A stretch of 43,046 nucleotides of DNA from Desulfobacterales bacterium HSG2 (GCA_030378035.1 JAUCGI010000025.1:1-43046), one strand, 5' to 3'; numbered from the stretch's first letter, positions 6,608 through 16,334 are shown. Notes: generated by a model from the sequence alone, not told the origin. Numbers and translations are program-made.

Positions 6608-8926
6608 ATGCTTGAACTGAATTCATCCCTTAATGATGCGGCTGCACTTTTAATGCAACTGGAACCGAATGATTTTTCCGAGCTGGCCCGTTTGCGGGAA
6701 ATATTGGATACAATTGCCGCTGATGAATCATGCACTGCATCCTCCAGGGAAAAAATTATCCGGGCCGTGCAGAAAATCGGGGAGATTGTCGATATAGGCG
6801 CGTCCGATCCGGAAAAATCAGAAGATATTCTTCATGAAGTGGGTCAGCTCATCGAAGACGCGATGAATGCGATGGAAGAAGACGGGGACGCCCCGACACA
6901 CGTCGGCCCGGATCAGAAAGGCAAACCGGTATCTGAAGAGGGGAGTCCGGACAGCCCGTCTTCCGTATCCGAGGCCGGTTTCATGCCTTCTGACGCGGAC
7001 TCTGACTTGGTGGCAGCTTTTATAACCGAAAGCAGCGATTTAATCACCACCGCGGAAGATGCCCTGTTATCCCTTGAAATGGATCCGGACGACATAGATT
7101 CTGTCGGCACAGTCTTTCGTGCGTTTCACACCATCAAGGGAACTTCCGCGTTTCTTGAACTTTCTCTCATATCAGAGATGGCACATCGTTCGGAAACATT
7201 TTTAAGCCGTATCCGTGACCGCGAAATCCGTTATGCCGGCGGATACACAGATCTGGCGCTTCGGGCGGTGGATATGCTGAAAGAACTGATTCATTCCGTT
7301 CAGAATCTTTCAGGAGGCCAACTGTTTTTCAAGCCCCATGACTATGATGACCTGATGAATGTTTTGGCTGATCCGGAGAAAGCGGGAATATCCGAAGAAA
7401 CTCAGGAGTTCACGCCTCAAATTGATATTCCCGCAGAAGACGTCCCTCCGGAATCAGACGGAGAGGCAGAGCAGAGGGCAGAGGACGAAGAGCAGAGGGC
7501 AGAGGACGAAGAGCAGAGGGCAGAGGACGAAGAGCAGAGGGCAGAGGACGAAGAGCAGAGGGCAGAGGACGAAGAGCAGAGGGAGGACTGGGGGCAGAGG
7601 GCAGAGGATGTTTCAGATATTTCAGCCAGTGAAGATGAACCACCGGTCGTTGAAAAAAAGCCGGTGAAGCTAAAGACCGTACCTCTGACCAGTGTGGATC
7701 GGGGGCTTCCCCCGAAACAGTCTGAAGGCACCAAAAACCTTGTTGAATCATCGGTCCGGGTTCCCATCGAGCGGCTGGACCGCTTTATCGATATGGTGGG
7801 AGAACTGGTGGTTGCCCATTCCATGGTGGTTCAGGACGAAATTGTAGCCGGAGGCCGTCACCACGAGCTGTTAAAAAAAGTGACCCTCACCAGTAAAATT
7901 GTTCGTGAGCTGCAAAATATGAGCATGTCCATGCGAATGATCCCGCTCAAGGCAACCTTCCGAAAAATGGCCCGGCTGGTGAGGGATGTGGCCCGCAAGG
8001 CCGGTAAAAATGTCACGTTTGTCACCGAAGGGGAAGACACCGAGATCGACCGGAACATGGTTGATATTATCAACGATCCTTTGGTGCACATGGTCCGCAA
8101 CGCGGTGGATCATGGCATTGAACTGCCGGAGGTCAGGGAGAAACAGGGAAAAACCGGACACGGAACCATAAAACTGTCCGCGCGTCATTCTGCCGGCAAC
8201 GTGGTGGTGGAGATCAGGGATGACGGCAAGGGCCTCAGTCGTAAGGCGATATTTGAGAAAGCCGTGGAAAGCGGAATCATCAGCCATGATTCGGAGATCA
8301 GGGAAAGTATGTTAAACGATCATGAATTGTTCAACCTGATTTTCGAACCGGGCTTTTCCACCGCCAAAACCATTTCCGACATATCCGGCCGCGGGGTGGG
8401 CATGAATGTGGTGAAGACAAACATCGAAGCCCTTCGCGGACAGATTGAAATTCAGTCCAGACCCGGAAACGGAAGCGTTTTCAAGATGAGCCTTCCCCTG
8501 ACGCTGGCGATTATTGACGGAATGGTGGTCCGTGTCGGGAGTGAAAAATATGTCATGCCGACCATTTCGATTGTCAGGTCCGTTCAGCCGGATCCCAATG
8601 AGCTTTCCACAGTCCTCAACAAAGGGGAAACTCTGATGCTTCAGGGAAAGCTCATCCCCCTGTTCCGACTGGCCGAACTTTTTCAAATCGAAAATGCCGA
8701 AACCGATCCTGCAAAAGCGATTATCATGGTGGTTGAAGATGACGGGAGGCAGGCCGGCATCCTCATTGACGAACTGATCGGAAGCCAGCAGATCGTCATT
8801 AAGACGCTGGGGGAGGCCATGCGGAACATCCCCGGAATTTCCGGGAGCGCCATCATGCCCAACGGCAGAGTCGGCCTGATTTTGGATGTGGGCGGACTGG
8901 TGAGGCTTGCGAATACAGGGAGGTAG
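6608..8926 (+). CDS. cheA: CheA chemotaxis histidine kinase
   Basis: A 772-residue soluble kinase that passes phosphate from H174 to CheY and CheB. Order: an extra N-terminal helical region (1-125), HPt/P1 with AFHTIKGTS (H174), an acidic linker (about 240-375) with a 21-bp repeat, the P3 dimerisation region (from about 383), P4 ATPase (N box VRNAVDHG near 495, G1 DDGKGL, G2 GRGVGMNVV near 594), and one P5 CheW-like domain (about 631-772). No obvious P2 domain is present; the repeat linker sits where P2 is usual. The ATG start has GGAG upstream at 6590-6593. CheR starts two bases after the stop, so they are coupled. No separate cheW gene is in the window. Confidence 0.95.
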   Translation: MLELNSSLNDAAALLMQLEPNDFSELARLREILDTIAADESCTASSREKIIRAVQKIGEIVDIGASDPEKSEDILHEVGQLIEDAMNAMEEDGDAPTHVGPDQKGKPVSEEGSPDSPSSVSEAGFMPSDADSDLVAAFITESSDLITTAEDALLSLEMDPDDIDSVGTVFRAFHTIKGTSAFLELSLISEMAHRSETFLSRIRDREIRYAGGYTDLALRAVDMLKELIHSVQNLSGGQLFFKPHDYDDLMNVLADPEKAGISEETQEFTPQIDIPAEDVPPESDGEAEQRAEDEEQRAEDEEQRAEDEEQRAEDEEQRAEDEEQREDWGQRAEDVSDISASEDEPPVVEKKPVKLKTVPLTSVDRGLPPKQSEGTKNLVESSVRVPIERLDRFIDMVGELVVAHSMVVQDEIVAGGRHHELLKKVTLTSKIVRELQNMSMSMRMIPLKATFRKMARLVRDVARKAGKNVTFVTEGEDTEIDRNMVDIINDPLVHMVRNAVDHGIELPEVREKQGKTGHGTIKLSARHSAGNVVVEIRDDGKGLSRKAIFEKAVESGIISHDSEIRESMLNDHELFNLIFEPGFSTAKTISDISGRGVGMNVVKTNIEALRGQIEIQSRPGNGSVFKMSLPLTLAIIDGMVVRVGSEKYVMPTISIVRSVQPDPNELSTVLNKGETLMLQGKLIPLFRLAELFQIENAETDPAKAIIMVVEDDGRQAGILIDELIGSQQIVIKTLGEAMRNIPGISGSAIMPNGRVGLILDVGGLVRLANTGR
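7469..7609 (+). repeat. 21-bp in-frame tandem repeat in the cheA linker
   Basis: About five near-identical 21-bp units encode the heptad EEQRAED again and again, followed by a degenerate copy (EEQREDWGQRAED). Because the unit is a multiple of three, copy-number change would keep the frame. The encoded segment is acidic and likely a flexible or helical spacer between P1 and P3. Confidence 0.9.
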
Positions 8927-8928
8927 TC

Positions 8929-9744
8929 ATGGATTTAATGTCGCTTGAACTGACAGAGAAACAGTTCAGAAAAGTCAGCCACATTGTTTACCATTTATGC
9001 GGGATAAATCTGAAAGATGGCAAACAGGCGCTGGTCAGGGCGCGCCTGATGAAGCGGCTGAGGGCATTAAAACTGCCTGATTTTGACACTTATCTGAAGT
9101 ATGTCGAGAGCAGGAACGGACATCAGGAGATCAGTTTTCTGATTGATGTGATCACAACCAACAAAACAAGCTTTTTCCGGGAGCCGGAGCATTTCAATTA
9201 TTTGCGTGACAAAATATTGCCGAAACTGACAAACCGGAGACTGAGATTCTGGACCGCGGCCTGTTCCTCAGGGGAGGAGCCGTTTTCCCTGGGGATCCTG
9301 TTAAAAGAGTATCTGCCGGATATCGATTTCAGAGATGTGAAGATCCTGGCCACCGACATATCGACAAAAATGTTGGAAAAAGCTCGGACATCTGTTTACG
9401 GAGAGGAGGAAGTCCGACATCTTCCTCCCCTGCTTTTACAAAAATACTTCACCAGAGTCCGGGAACCGCCCCGCGCCTGGCAGGTAAAAAATGATGTCCG
9501 GACAATTGTTCGCCTGGCCCGTCTGAATCTGATGGACACATGGCCCATGAAAGGCCCTTTTGATGTGATTTTTTGCCGCAATGTGATGATTTATTTTGAC
9601 AAACCCACACAGGAGACGTTAATAAACCGTTTTTGGGATTTTCTGGGACCGGGGGGCTATCTTTTTGTTGGTCATTCGGAAGGGTTGTCAGCGATCTCAC
9701 ATAAATTTCGTTATATACGGCCGGCAATTTACAGAAAGCAATAA
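8929..9744 (+). CDS. cheR: CheR chemotaxis protein methyltransferase (second copy)
   Basis: A 271-residue MCP glutamate methyltransferase. The N-terminal domain ends with the classical TTNKTSFFRE motif (about 77-85). The SAM-binding part has FWTAACSSGEEPFS (about 107-120), ILATDIS and FCRNVMIYFD. It starts two bases after the cheA stop, with AGGTAG of the cheA end available as ribosome-binding site, so translation is probably coupled. It is closer to standard CheR than the copy at 5340. Together with cheA it presumably belongs to the original core of the downstream che operon. Confidence 0.95.
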   Translation: MDLMSLELTEKQFRKVSHIVYHLCGINLKDGKQALVRARLMKRLRALKLPDFDTYLKYVESRNGHQEISFLIDVITTNKTSFFREPEHFNYLRDKILPKLTNRRLRFWTAACSSGEEPFSLGILLKEYLPDIDFRDVKILATDISTKMLEKARTSVYGEEEVRHLPPLLLQKYFTRVREPPRAWQVKNDVRTIVRLARLNLMDTWPMKGPFDVIFCRNVMIYFDKPTQETLINRFWDFLGPGGYLFVGHSEGLSAISHKFRYIRPAIYRKQ

Positions 9745-9813
9745 TTGCGGTCATGGAATTTAACCCCTTCAAAAACCTGGTTTCGGGAGAACAAAATTCT
9801 GGTTTTTCACCCG

Positions 9814-9932
9814 ATTATTCATAAATCGTCAGCAAATCATACCGGCATCCTTGTCATTCCGGTTAAAAACAGAAAATTCTTCAGGACAGGTATTAAACCA
9901 GAGTCCGATGTTATTTGAAATTTATGAATAAT
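9814..9932. repeat. Small element with 13-bp terminal inverted repeats
   Basis: ATTATTCATAAAT (9814-9826) and its reverse complement ATTTATGAATAAT (9920-9932) bound about 119 bp. The interior holds TTGTCATTCCGG, a word shared with 12201-12232, 13881-13908 and 20869-20897. Single ends of similar type (ATTTATGAATA) occur near 24831. Confidence 0.55.
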
Positions 9933-9963
9933 CCAGGTTCAGCTTTTACGGATAAATGTTAAC

Positions 9964-10115
9964 AAAACATTGATTACAACGGATTTAGGATCCCGTAAAC
10001 TTGAACTTAAACTTAAACATGAACCTGAACATTCGTTTACGGCAAGTATAAGTTCACGTTCACGTTTAAGTTCACGTTTAAGTTTAAGTTCAAATCCGTT
10101 ATAATCAGAAAACAT
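9964..10115. mobile_element. Family 1 short inverted-repeat element, copy B
   Basis: The element spans 9971-10107, ends TGATTACAACG and CGTTATAATCA, with GAACTT/AAACTT arrays facing GTTCACG/GTTTAAG arrays around a core TTTACGGCAAGTATAAGTTC. AAAACAT is repeated on both flanks (9964-9970 and 10109-10115), an approximate 8-bp target duplication. It sits just before cheD. Confidence 0.75.
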
Positions 10116-10178
10116 TTTTCTATCTGTTAACCGGAAAGCAATTTGAATTTATTGTTTTCTCAATTCTCAGGAAAGCAA

Positions 10179-10652
10179 ATGAGACACGTTGTTGTAGTGG
10201 GTGATATGAAAGTCGGAGGAAAGAAAGACATGCTGGTAACCCATGCGCTGGGCAGTTGCCTGGGACTCATGGTATATGATCCGATTGAAAACGTCGGGGG
10301 ATTGCTTCATGCCATGTTACCGCTTTCCAAAATAAATCCGCAAAAGGCCGGAACAAATCCTTTTATGTTTGTCGATACAGGAGTCCCCAGGCTGTTCAGA
10401 AGACTGTATGATCTGGGAGGGCAGAAAGCAAGACTCATCGTCAAAGCGGCAGGATGCGGCCGGCCTCTGGGTAATAATGAAATGTTCAAAATAGGGGAAA
10501 GGAATTACACAGTACTGAAAAAACTCCTTTGGAAAAACAACATTCTCCTGGAATCCGAAGATGTCGGGGGAACAATCAGTCGTACTGTTCACTTTGATCT
10601 TTCTATGGGACAGGTAGTTATCAGCAGCGGCGGGACAAAGAAAATATTATAA
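10179..10652 (+). CDS. cheD: CheD receptor glutamine deamidase
   Basis: A 157-residue CheD, which deamidates glutamines in MCPs and can bind a CheC/CheX-type partner. The start is taken as ATG 10179, not the TTG at 10143. AGGAAAG lies just upstream, the paralogue at 12452 begins at the same point (MRH-V-VG-MKVG), and with this start the catalytic residues fall at T21, C27 and H44, the same numbers known for Thermotoga CheD. Cys is TGC in HALGSCLGL; His is in GGLLHAML. An mcp gene starts nine bases after the stop, with GAGGG as its ribosome-binding site. Confidence 0.93.
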   Translation: MRHVVVVGDMKVGGKKDMLVTHALGSCLGLMVYDPIENVGGLLHAMLPLSKINPQKAGTNPFMFVDTGVPRLFRRLYDLGGQKARLIVKAAGCGRPLGNNEMFKIGERNYTVLKKLLWKNNILLESEDVGGTISRTVHFDLSMGQVVISSGGTKKIL

Positions 10653-10660
10653 GAGGGTTC

Positions 10661-12064
10661 ATGCAGGAGATAAAAACGGTCCGGAAGTCTCTCAGACAAA
10701 AAACGGGTACGATTTCCGTCATTATGATTTTAACAGCAATACTTGTGGCAGGCGGATTCAGTATTTGTGATTATTTTATTGAAAAGAACAATTTGGAAAG
10801 CTATTTTAACGATATTGCCGCTCCGATTCCGAAACGTCTGGCAAACGGTCTTCAGAAGGCGGTCTGGTTTTTGGACGCGGACCTTGCCCGGAAGCTGATT
10901 GAATTGGAAATGATGAATAAATGGATATATGCCGTTGTTGTCAGAGAAGCGGATGGTAAAAAACTTTTTGTTGCATACAAAAGAGATGACAGTTGGGGAA
11001 TTGTCAAATCCGACGGAAAGATCTCCAGCGGATTTATTGTCGATACTGAGGAAATTATCCATGAAGAAAGGTCTGTCGGGTATGTGGAAATCTATTTTAC
11101 AAACCGTTTTATAAAACAGTCTCTAAAAAAATTGGCCTTTTTTATCGCGGTCAAAGTGGTGGCGATGAGCTTATTTCTTGTTATCCCTCTTCTGCTGATT
11201 ATAAATTTTTTCCTTGTAAAGCCCGTGTCCGAAGTTATCAGAGGGCTGGACATGGTGCGGGGCGAGGTGGATGACGCTTCCGGCCGTATGGCGTCCACCA
11301 GCCGGCAGATGACAAAAGGGGCGTCAAAACAGGCTGCGACTGTTGAAGAGACTTCTTCCTTCTTGGAAGATATCACCGCCATGACCCGGCAGAATACCCG
11401 AAATGTCGCTCATGCAAACGACCTGATGATTGAAACTTCCCGGGTCGTCACCCGGGCGGCCGCATCCATGGAAAAGCTGACCGGTTCCATGGGTGAGATA
11501 TCAAAAACGAGCGAGAAAACCCGGAAGATCATCAGGACCATTGAAGAGATTGCGTTTCAGACAAACCTGCTGGCTCTGAATGCCGCGGTCGAAGCTGCCC
11601 GCGCCGGTGAGATGGGAGCGGGTTTTGCCGTGGTCGCTGATGAGGTGAGGAATCTGGCCATGCGCTCGAGTCGGGCGGCCAGAGACACGGCAGCCCTGAT
11701 AGAAGCTTCGGTTGAGGAGGCCAAAAACGGCATCGGTCTGGTCTATGAAACCAATGAGGCATTTATGAATGTGGCATCAGGCGCGAAAAAAGTGGAAGAA
11801 CTGCTTGGCGAGGTTGCAGCCTCTTCTCAGGAGCAGGCCCGGGGAATCAGCCAGGTCAGCAAAGCCATGGAGGCGATCGGCAGGGTGACAGAGGAGAATG
11901 TGGGGAATACCAGGGAAACGGCTTCTGCCATCGAGGAAATCGGACGCCAGATAGAGCGTATAAAAGAATTTGTCATAAAATTAGTGGCGTTAATCGGTAT
12001 AAAAAAGGAAAAATACAGGAACTCGGAAAGCAAAAGCAGGTCAATTTGGAAACATTACCCGTAA
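10661..12064 (+). CDS. Methyl-accepting chemotaxis protein, small periplasmic sensor
   Basis: A 467-residue receptor. A transmembrane helix at about 17-36 and another at about 158-186 frame a 120-residue periplasmic domain of no recognised type (contains KAVWFLDADLARKLIE). No clear HAMP is seen after the second span. The cytoplasmic MCP signalling domain runs to about 450, with the highly conserved tip near 300 ([19 protein letters not shown]). The periplasmic part with WFLDAD resembles the short sensors of some deltaproteobacterial kinases and receptors, but I cannot name the family. Lying between two cheD genes, it may be the main CheD substrate of this operon. The basic C-terminus has no CheR-tethering pentapeptide. 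Confidence 0.9.
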   Translation: MQEIKTVRKSLRQKTGTISVIMILTAILVAGGFSICDYFIEKNNLESYFNDIAAPIPKRLANGLQKAVWFLDADLARKLIELEMMNKWIYAVVVREADGKKLFVAYKRDDSWGIVKSDGKISSGFIVDTEEIIHEERSVGYVEIYFTNRFIKQSLKKLAFFIAVKVVAMSLFLVIPLLLIINFFLVKPVSEVIRGLDMVRGEVDDASGRMASTSRQMTKGASKQAATVEETSSFLEDITAMTRQNTRNVAHANDLMIETSRVVTRAAASMEKLTGSMGEISKTSEKTRKIIRTIEEIAFQTNLLALNAAVEAARAGEMGAGFAVVADEVRNLAMRSSRAARDTAALIEASVEEAKNGIGLVYETNEAFMNVASGAKKVEELLGEVAASSQEQARGISQVSKAMEAIGRVTEENVGNTRETASAIEEIGRQIERIKEFVIKLVALIGIKKEKYRNSESKSRSIWKHYP

Positions 12065-12451
12065 TCCGGGATGAATCTGACCTTGAATCCTCCTGAAAAA
12101 CTGACGCGGCAAATCTGAAATCGGCAAATCTGAAAGAAGGATAATTAGCAGATATAAAAGTTTTTTGGCAATGCCCTGGGAAATCGGCGAACTCCGGTCT
12201 GAAATTTTTCTGATTCTGACCGGAATGACAGGTCTCGCGAACCTCCGGGCTGCTGAGATTAATCAAACTTTCAGATCTGCTGATAATGAGAATTCCTGAG
12301 CTGATATTCGGATACCGGAAGCTGAACATTGTTCTCCGGATGGCGGACAAATATCGTCAGTTGACATTTCGGGTGCTTTTAAGGTACATATGAATAGCTG
12401 TTTACGGGGAATAACTATTCATAAACTTTTTGGTTGGAGCATAAGAAATAA
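12065..12451. other. Non-coding gap between mcp and cheD
   Basis: About 387 bases with no credible gene. It includes an AAATCTGAAA direct repeat (12110-12140), a reverse-complement copy of the TGTCATTCCGG word (12201-12232), and a possible promoter (12361-12390). Confidence 0.6.
12361..12390 (+). promoter_or_regulatory. Possible sigma70 promoter for second cheD
   Basis: TTGACA (12361-12366), an 18-bp spacer and TACATA (12385-12390). The -35 is perfect, the -10 is 4/6. It would start a transcript about 55 bases before the cheD ATG at 12452. Confidence 0.35.
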
Positions 12452-12904
12452 ATGAGACACATTGTTTTAGTCGGAAACATGAAGGTTGGAAAAAAAGGAG
12501 ACACCATCGTAACCTACGCGCTGGGAACCAGTCTGGGACTGATGGCTTATGATCCGGTCGCACAAGTCGGAGGGCTGTTGCATGCCATGTTACCACTGTC
12601 CAGATCCGATCCGCAGAAGGCGGCGACAAATCCTTGCATATTTGTGGATACAGGCGTTCCGAAATTGTTCAAAGAGATCACCGGCATGGGCGGACAGAAA
12701 TCAAGACTGATACTCAAAGCCGCGGGTTGCGCCCGGCCTGTGGGCGACAATGAGATGTTCAAGATAGGGGAGAGAAACTACTCCGTACTGAAAAAAATAC
12801 TTTGGAAGAACAGCGTGCTCCTGGAATCCGAGGATGTCGGGGGAACGGCCAACCGTACAGTTCATTTCGACCTGGCAACAGGCGAGGTGAAGATCAGCAG
12901 TTAG
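12452..12904 (+). CDS. cheD: CheD paralogue lacking the catalytic cysteine
   Basis: A 150-residue close paralogue of the CheD at 10179 (most positions identical by eye, including the FKIGERNY and LLESEDVGGT blocks). The catalytic triad positions read T21, S27 and H44: the codon is AGT in YALGTSLGL, where the other copy has TGC. Cys27 is the nucleophile of CheD deamidases, so this copy is probably inactive as a deamidase. It could still bind receptors or CheX and act as a competitor or scaffold. The start ATG follows GGAG at about 12436. The Ser codon is clear in the sequence; loss of activity is inference from the family. Confidence 0.92.
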   Translation: MRHIVLVGNMKVGKKGDTIVTYALGTSLGLMAYDPVAQVGGLLHAMLPLSRSDPQKAATNPCIFVDTGVPKLFKEITGMGGQKSRLILKAAGCARPVGDNEMFKIGERNYSVLKKILWKNSVLLESEDVGGTANRTVHFDLATGEVKISS

Positions 12905-12982
12905 GCTTCGTTAAACAGGCTTTAATTATATTGGGGAGGGTGCCGTTACGAGCGACGAGTTTCAGTGTTCCGAGCATTTCGA

Positions 12983-13023
12983 GCCGGAACCCGGAACCCG
13001 AGACCCGGAACCCGAAATAAAGA
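12983..13023 (+). repeat. CCCGGAACCCGA repeat ending in a ribosome-binding site
   Basis: Several copies of CGGAACCCG/AGACCCGGAAC lead into CCCGAAATAAAGAG just before cheY. The same sequence (CCCGGAACCCGAAATAAAGAG in two steps) lies before cheB at 14570-14590, so the two leaders share a repeat that supplies the ribosome-binding site. Confidence 0.7.
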
Positions 13024-13034
13024 GGTTATATAAG

Positions 13035-13418
13035 ATGTCAATTAATGTTCTTATTGTAGATGATAGTGGTGTCATGCGGGCTATGATCTTAAAATCCCTG
13101 CGCATGAGCGGTCTCCCGCTCGGAGAGACCCATCAGGCAGGCAACGGACAGGAGGGGCTTGAAGTGCTTAACCAGCACTGGTTGGATCTTGTGATCGTTG
13201 ATATTAACATGCCGATCATGAACGGGGAAGAGATGATAGACTGCATGAAGGAGAATCCTGAAACGAGAGATATTCCGATTGTTGTCATATCCACCGAGGG
13301 AAGTAAGACACGCCTGGACAAGCTCCAGCAAAAAGGCGCTGCTTTTATTCACAAACCATTCACTCCGGAAAAAATCCGGGATACTATCAGAGATATTATG
13401 AATCTGGAATCCCCGTAA
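13035..13418 (+). CDS. cheY: CheY-like response regulator
   Basis: A 127-residue single receiver domain. Acidic pair D9/D10, phosphoacceptor in the motif VDINMP (about residue 57), switch S/T in VISTEGS, and lysine in FIHKPF. It is of standard CheY length, unlike the tailed copy at 3173, and resembles the CheY proteins paired with CheX-type phosphatases. The start ATG has AAAGAGG about ten bases upstream, provided by the preceding repeat. It lies between cheD and cheX, so its dephosphorylation by the CheX product is plausible. Confidence 0.93.
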   Translation: MSINVLIVDDSGVMRAMILKSLRMSGLPLGETHQAGNGQEGLEVLNQHWLDLVIVDINMPIMNGEEMIDCMKENPETRDIPIVVISTEGSKTRLDKLQQKGAAFIHKPFTPEKIRDTIRDIMNLESP

Positions 13419-13762
13419 AGAGTGCATGAATGTGTGCGGTCATACATATTTGAGACACATTTTTATGCGGCTCCGAACATAAGGAAATGAACTTATGAAC
13501 CGAAGGTGAACGCCTGCGTTACCGGTTTGCCTGCTAACACCGGAAGTTTCTGCGGCGTGACAGGCATGTCTGTCAGAGATGCAAAACTGCTGACAGATTA
13601 CGCCGCGCCATATAAAATTCCGCAACAAACGCGGAACGGACAATGTTGCCGACAACGGGATGACTTTGTGCGAATCCTGTTCATACCGCGCTGCATAACG
13701 GGAATGAGACCGGAAAAGAAAAATATGTTGTGTATGGTACGCATCTGAATACTTTTGCGTAT
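13419..13762. other. Non-coding stretch, nothing recognised
   Basis: About 340 bases. Short overlapping frames on both strands show no recognisable protein and no good ribosome-binding site. I see no RNA gene and no convincing terminator. Confidence 0.5.
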
Positions 13763-13996
13763 AAAAACGACTGATTATAATGCCTTTTGGGGAGCAGTGG
13801 ATTCCGGGTCGGAAATTTGTCCCTGACATCTTTTGTAAAAGATGTCAGGGGCGGGTTTCTGCCACCGAAAGCAGCGGCTGCCTGTCATTCGGGGTAGAAT
13901 CGGAAAACCTGTCCTGACCCGATCAGAGATCGCGGGGATTTTCCGATTTCAACCCGGAATCCACTCCCCCAAAAGACGTTATAATCAGAAAACGAC
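13763..13996. mobile_element. Family 1-type inverted-repeat element without hexamer array, copy C
   Basis: The element spans 13772-13987. Ends TGATTATAATG and CGTTATAATCA continue into long arms (CTTTTGGGG, GTGGATTCCGGGT) that pair across the whole element. Flanks AAAAACGAC and GAAAACGAC match at 8 of 9 bases. Inside, 13821-13850 is a perfect 14-bp stem hairpin. It shares the ends but not the GAACTT arrays of the other copies. Confidence 0.75.
13821..13850. other. Perfect 14-bp stem hairpin
   Basis: CCCTGACATCTTTT, a GT loop, and its exact complement. No T-run follows (GCGGG comes next), so it is not a standard terminator. It lies in the middle of the copy C element. Confidence 0.7.
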
Positions 13997-14017
13997 AACT
14001 GTCGGAAGGAGACTGCA

Positions 14018-14500
14018 ATGAATGAGGAAGTAAAAGAGACACTTTACAACGTGGCTGAAGATGTTTTGGAGAAGCTTGCTTTTATCTTTTCTTTCCCGGA
14101 AGATGAAAGGGAGAACATGGATTACAGCGGCGCGATGGGATCGAGGGTATCGTTTGCCGGCCCTTTCACCGGAGCCCTCGTTATGGCAGTTTCGGTGGAA
14201 GCACTTCCTGAACTGGCCGGAAACATGCTGGGACTTGAAGATGAAGAAGAGACCACACTGGAGCAGCAGCAGGACGCTCTCAAAGAACTGATAAACGTGG
14301 TGTGCGGAAATTTGCTGCCTGCCATCTCCGGAAAAAAGAGCGTCTTCAATGTCAATCCGCCGGAAATCATTCCCAATGACGACCCCGTGATTACAACTGA
14401 CGGTCCTCAGCCGATAGCGATCGCAAAAATGGACATTGATGACGGACAATGTGATCTGCTTTTGTTTGTTGACGGTGAGCTTCCGGCACAGACCGACTGA
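14018..14500 (+). CDS. cheX: CheX-family CheY-P phosphatase
   Basis: A 160-residue protein of the CheC/CheX/FliY superfamily, which speeds loss of phosphate from CheY. The active-site E-x-x-N motif is E90-L-I-N93, inside a helix ending GNLLPAI, as in CheX-type members. There is one such motif, where CheC usually has two. The N-terminal helix (about 4-25) and strands around GPFTGALVMAV also fit. The ATG has GGAAGGAG upstream. Nearby cheY (13035) and cheD genes give obvious partners, because CheD is known to bind CheC-type proteins. Confidence 0.8.
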   Translation: MNEEVKETLYNVAEDVLEKLAFIFSFPEDERENMDYSGAMGSRVSFAGPFTGALVMAVSVEALPELAGNMLGLEDEEETTLEQQQDALKELINVVCGNLLPAISGKKSVFNVNPPEIIPNDDPVITTDGPQPIAIAKMDIDDGQCDLLLFVDGELPAQTD

Positions 14501-14503
14501 TTT

Positions 14504-15642
<1,139 letters not shown>

Positions 15643-15727
15643 CACAGAGGGTTAAACAGTTATGAAAAAGTTTCACCCGACCATTAAACACCAAGTTTTC
15701 TCGGGAGCGTATTTTCGTTAACAATCA

Positions 15728-16318
15728 TTGACAAGTATCAACTATGCCGATAGCCTGCCGGACAGAAAGCCTTCTGTCGGCATAACCATAAACCATAAAA
15801 TAAAAATTGATTGCAGAATCAGACAGTTCAGCCCAACCAATTATCTGCTTGAGCCGGGGTACATATTTGTAGCCAGAAAGCCGGTTGCCATATCCGAAGT
15901 TCTCGGTTCGTGTGTTTCCGTTTGCATTTATGACCGAAAACGGAAAGCGGGGGGGATGAACCACTTCAGATATCCTTATATCCGGGAAAAGGACCGCGCC
16001 ACAGCGGTATATGGCAATGCCGCAACCCTTATGCTCATCCGCATGATGCTCGATGACGGCTCAAAAACAAAACACTTGGAAGCGCAGATTTTAGGCGGGG
16101 CTTACAATCCGGACATCTCCCCTGAAGATATCGGCCGGGAGAATATCAGAGTCGCCAGAAAGATTCTGGCCAAAAAGCAGGTCTCTGTGGTTTCCGAGGA
16201 TGTGGGCGGCGAAAAAGGCAGAAAGGTCGTTTTTAATACCGGCTCAAACGAAGTGGTCGTGCTGAAAGTGGATAAAATCAGGGCGGGGGACTGGTATCCT
16301 TATGAAAGCAACCGGTGA
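15728..16318 (+). CDS. cheD: CheD receptor glutamine deamidase, proteobacterial type
   Basis: A protein of up to 196 residues, distinct from the two short CheDs. From the TTG at 15728 the catalytic Cys is C62 (EVLGSCVSVCIYD) and the His is H79 (GGMNHF), with a long C-terminal half (GRENI, SEDVGG). The start is uncertain: the TTG has no close ribosome-binding site (GGGAG is 20 bases away) and no ATG comes before the conserved core. It differs from the copies at 10179 and 12452 in length and sequence, so it was not made by recent duplication. Confidence 0.85.
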   Translation: MTSINYADSLPDRKPSVGITINHKIKIDCRIRQFSPTNYLLEPGYIFVARKPVAISEVLGSCVSVCIYDRKRKAGGMNHFRYPYIREKDRATAVYGNAATLMLIRMMLDDGSKTKHLEAQILGGAYNPDISPEDIGRENIRVARKILAKKQVSVVSEDVGGEKGRKVVFNTGSNEVVVLKVDKIRAGDWYPYESNR

Positions 16319-16334
16319 CATTGATAAAAACTGC

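Larger units (their letters stand above)
9745..10178. other. Non-coding gap filled with repeat elements
   Basis: About 430 bases without a credible gene. It holds a small inverted-repeat element (9814-9932), a family 1 element (9971-10107) and the ribosome-binding site of cheD. A word starting TTGTCATTCCGG (about 9851-9885) recurs elsewhere in the window. Confidence 0.7.

Noticed and set aside
13580..13620. Cyclic di-GMP riboswitch (GATGCAAAAC resembles a part of the motif)
   Set aside because: The remaining conserved parts and the paired stems cannot be matched, and the next gene is 400 bases away.
13506..13748. 80-codon open frame on the plus strand, and an overlapping 129-codon frame on the minus strand
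   Set aside because: Neither has a ribosome-binding site or recognisable sequence; codon pattern differs from neighbouring genes.
13821..13850. Rho-independent terminator
   Set aside because: The stem is perfect but no T-run follows on either strand.
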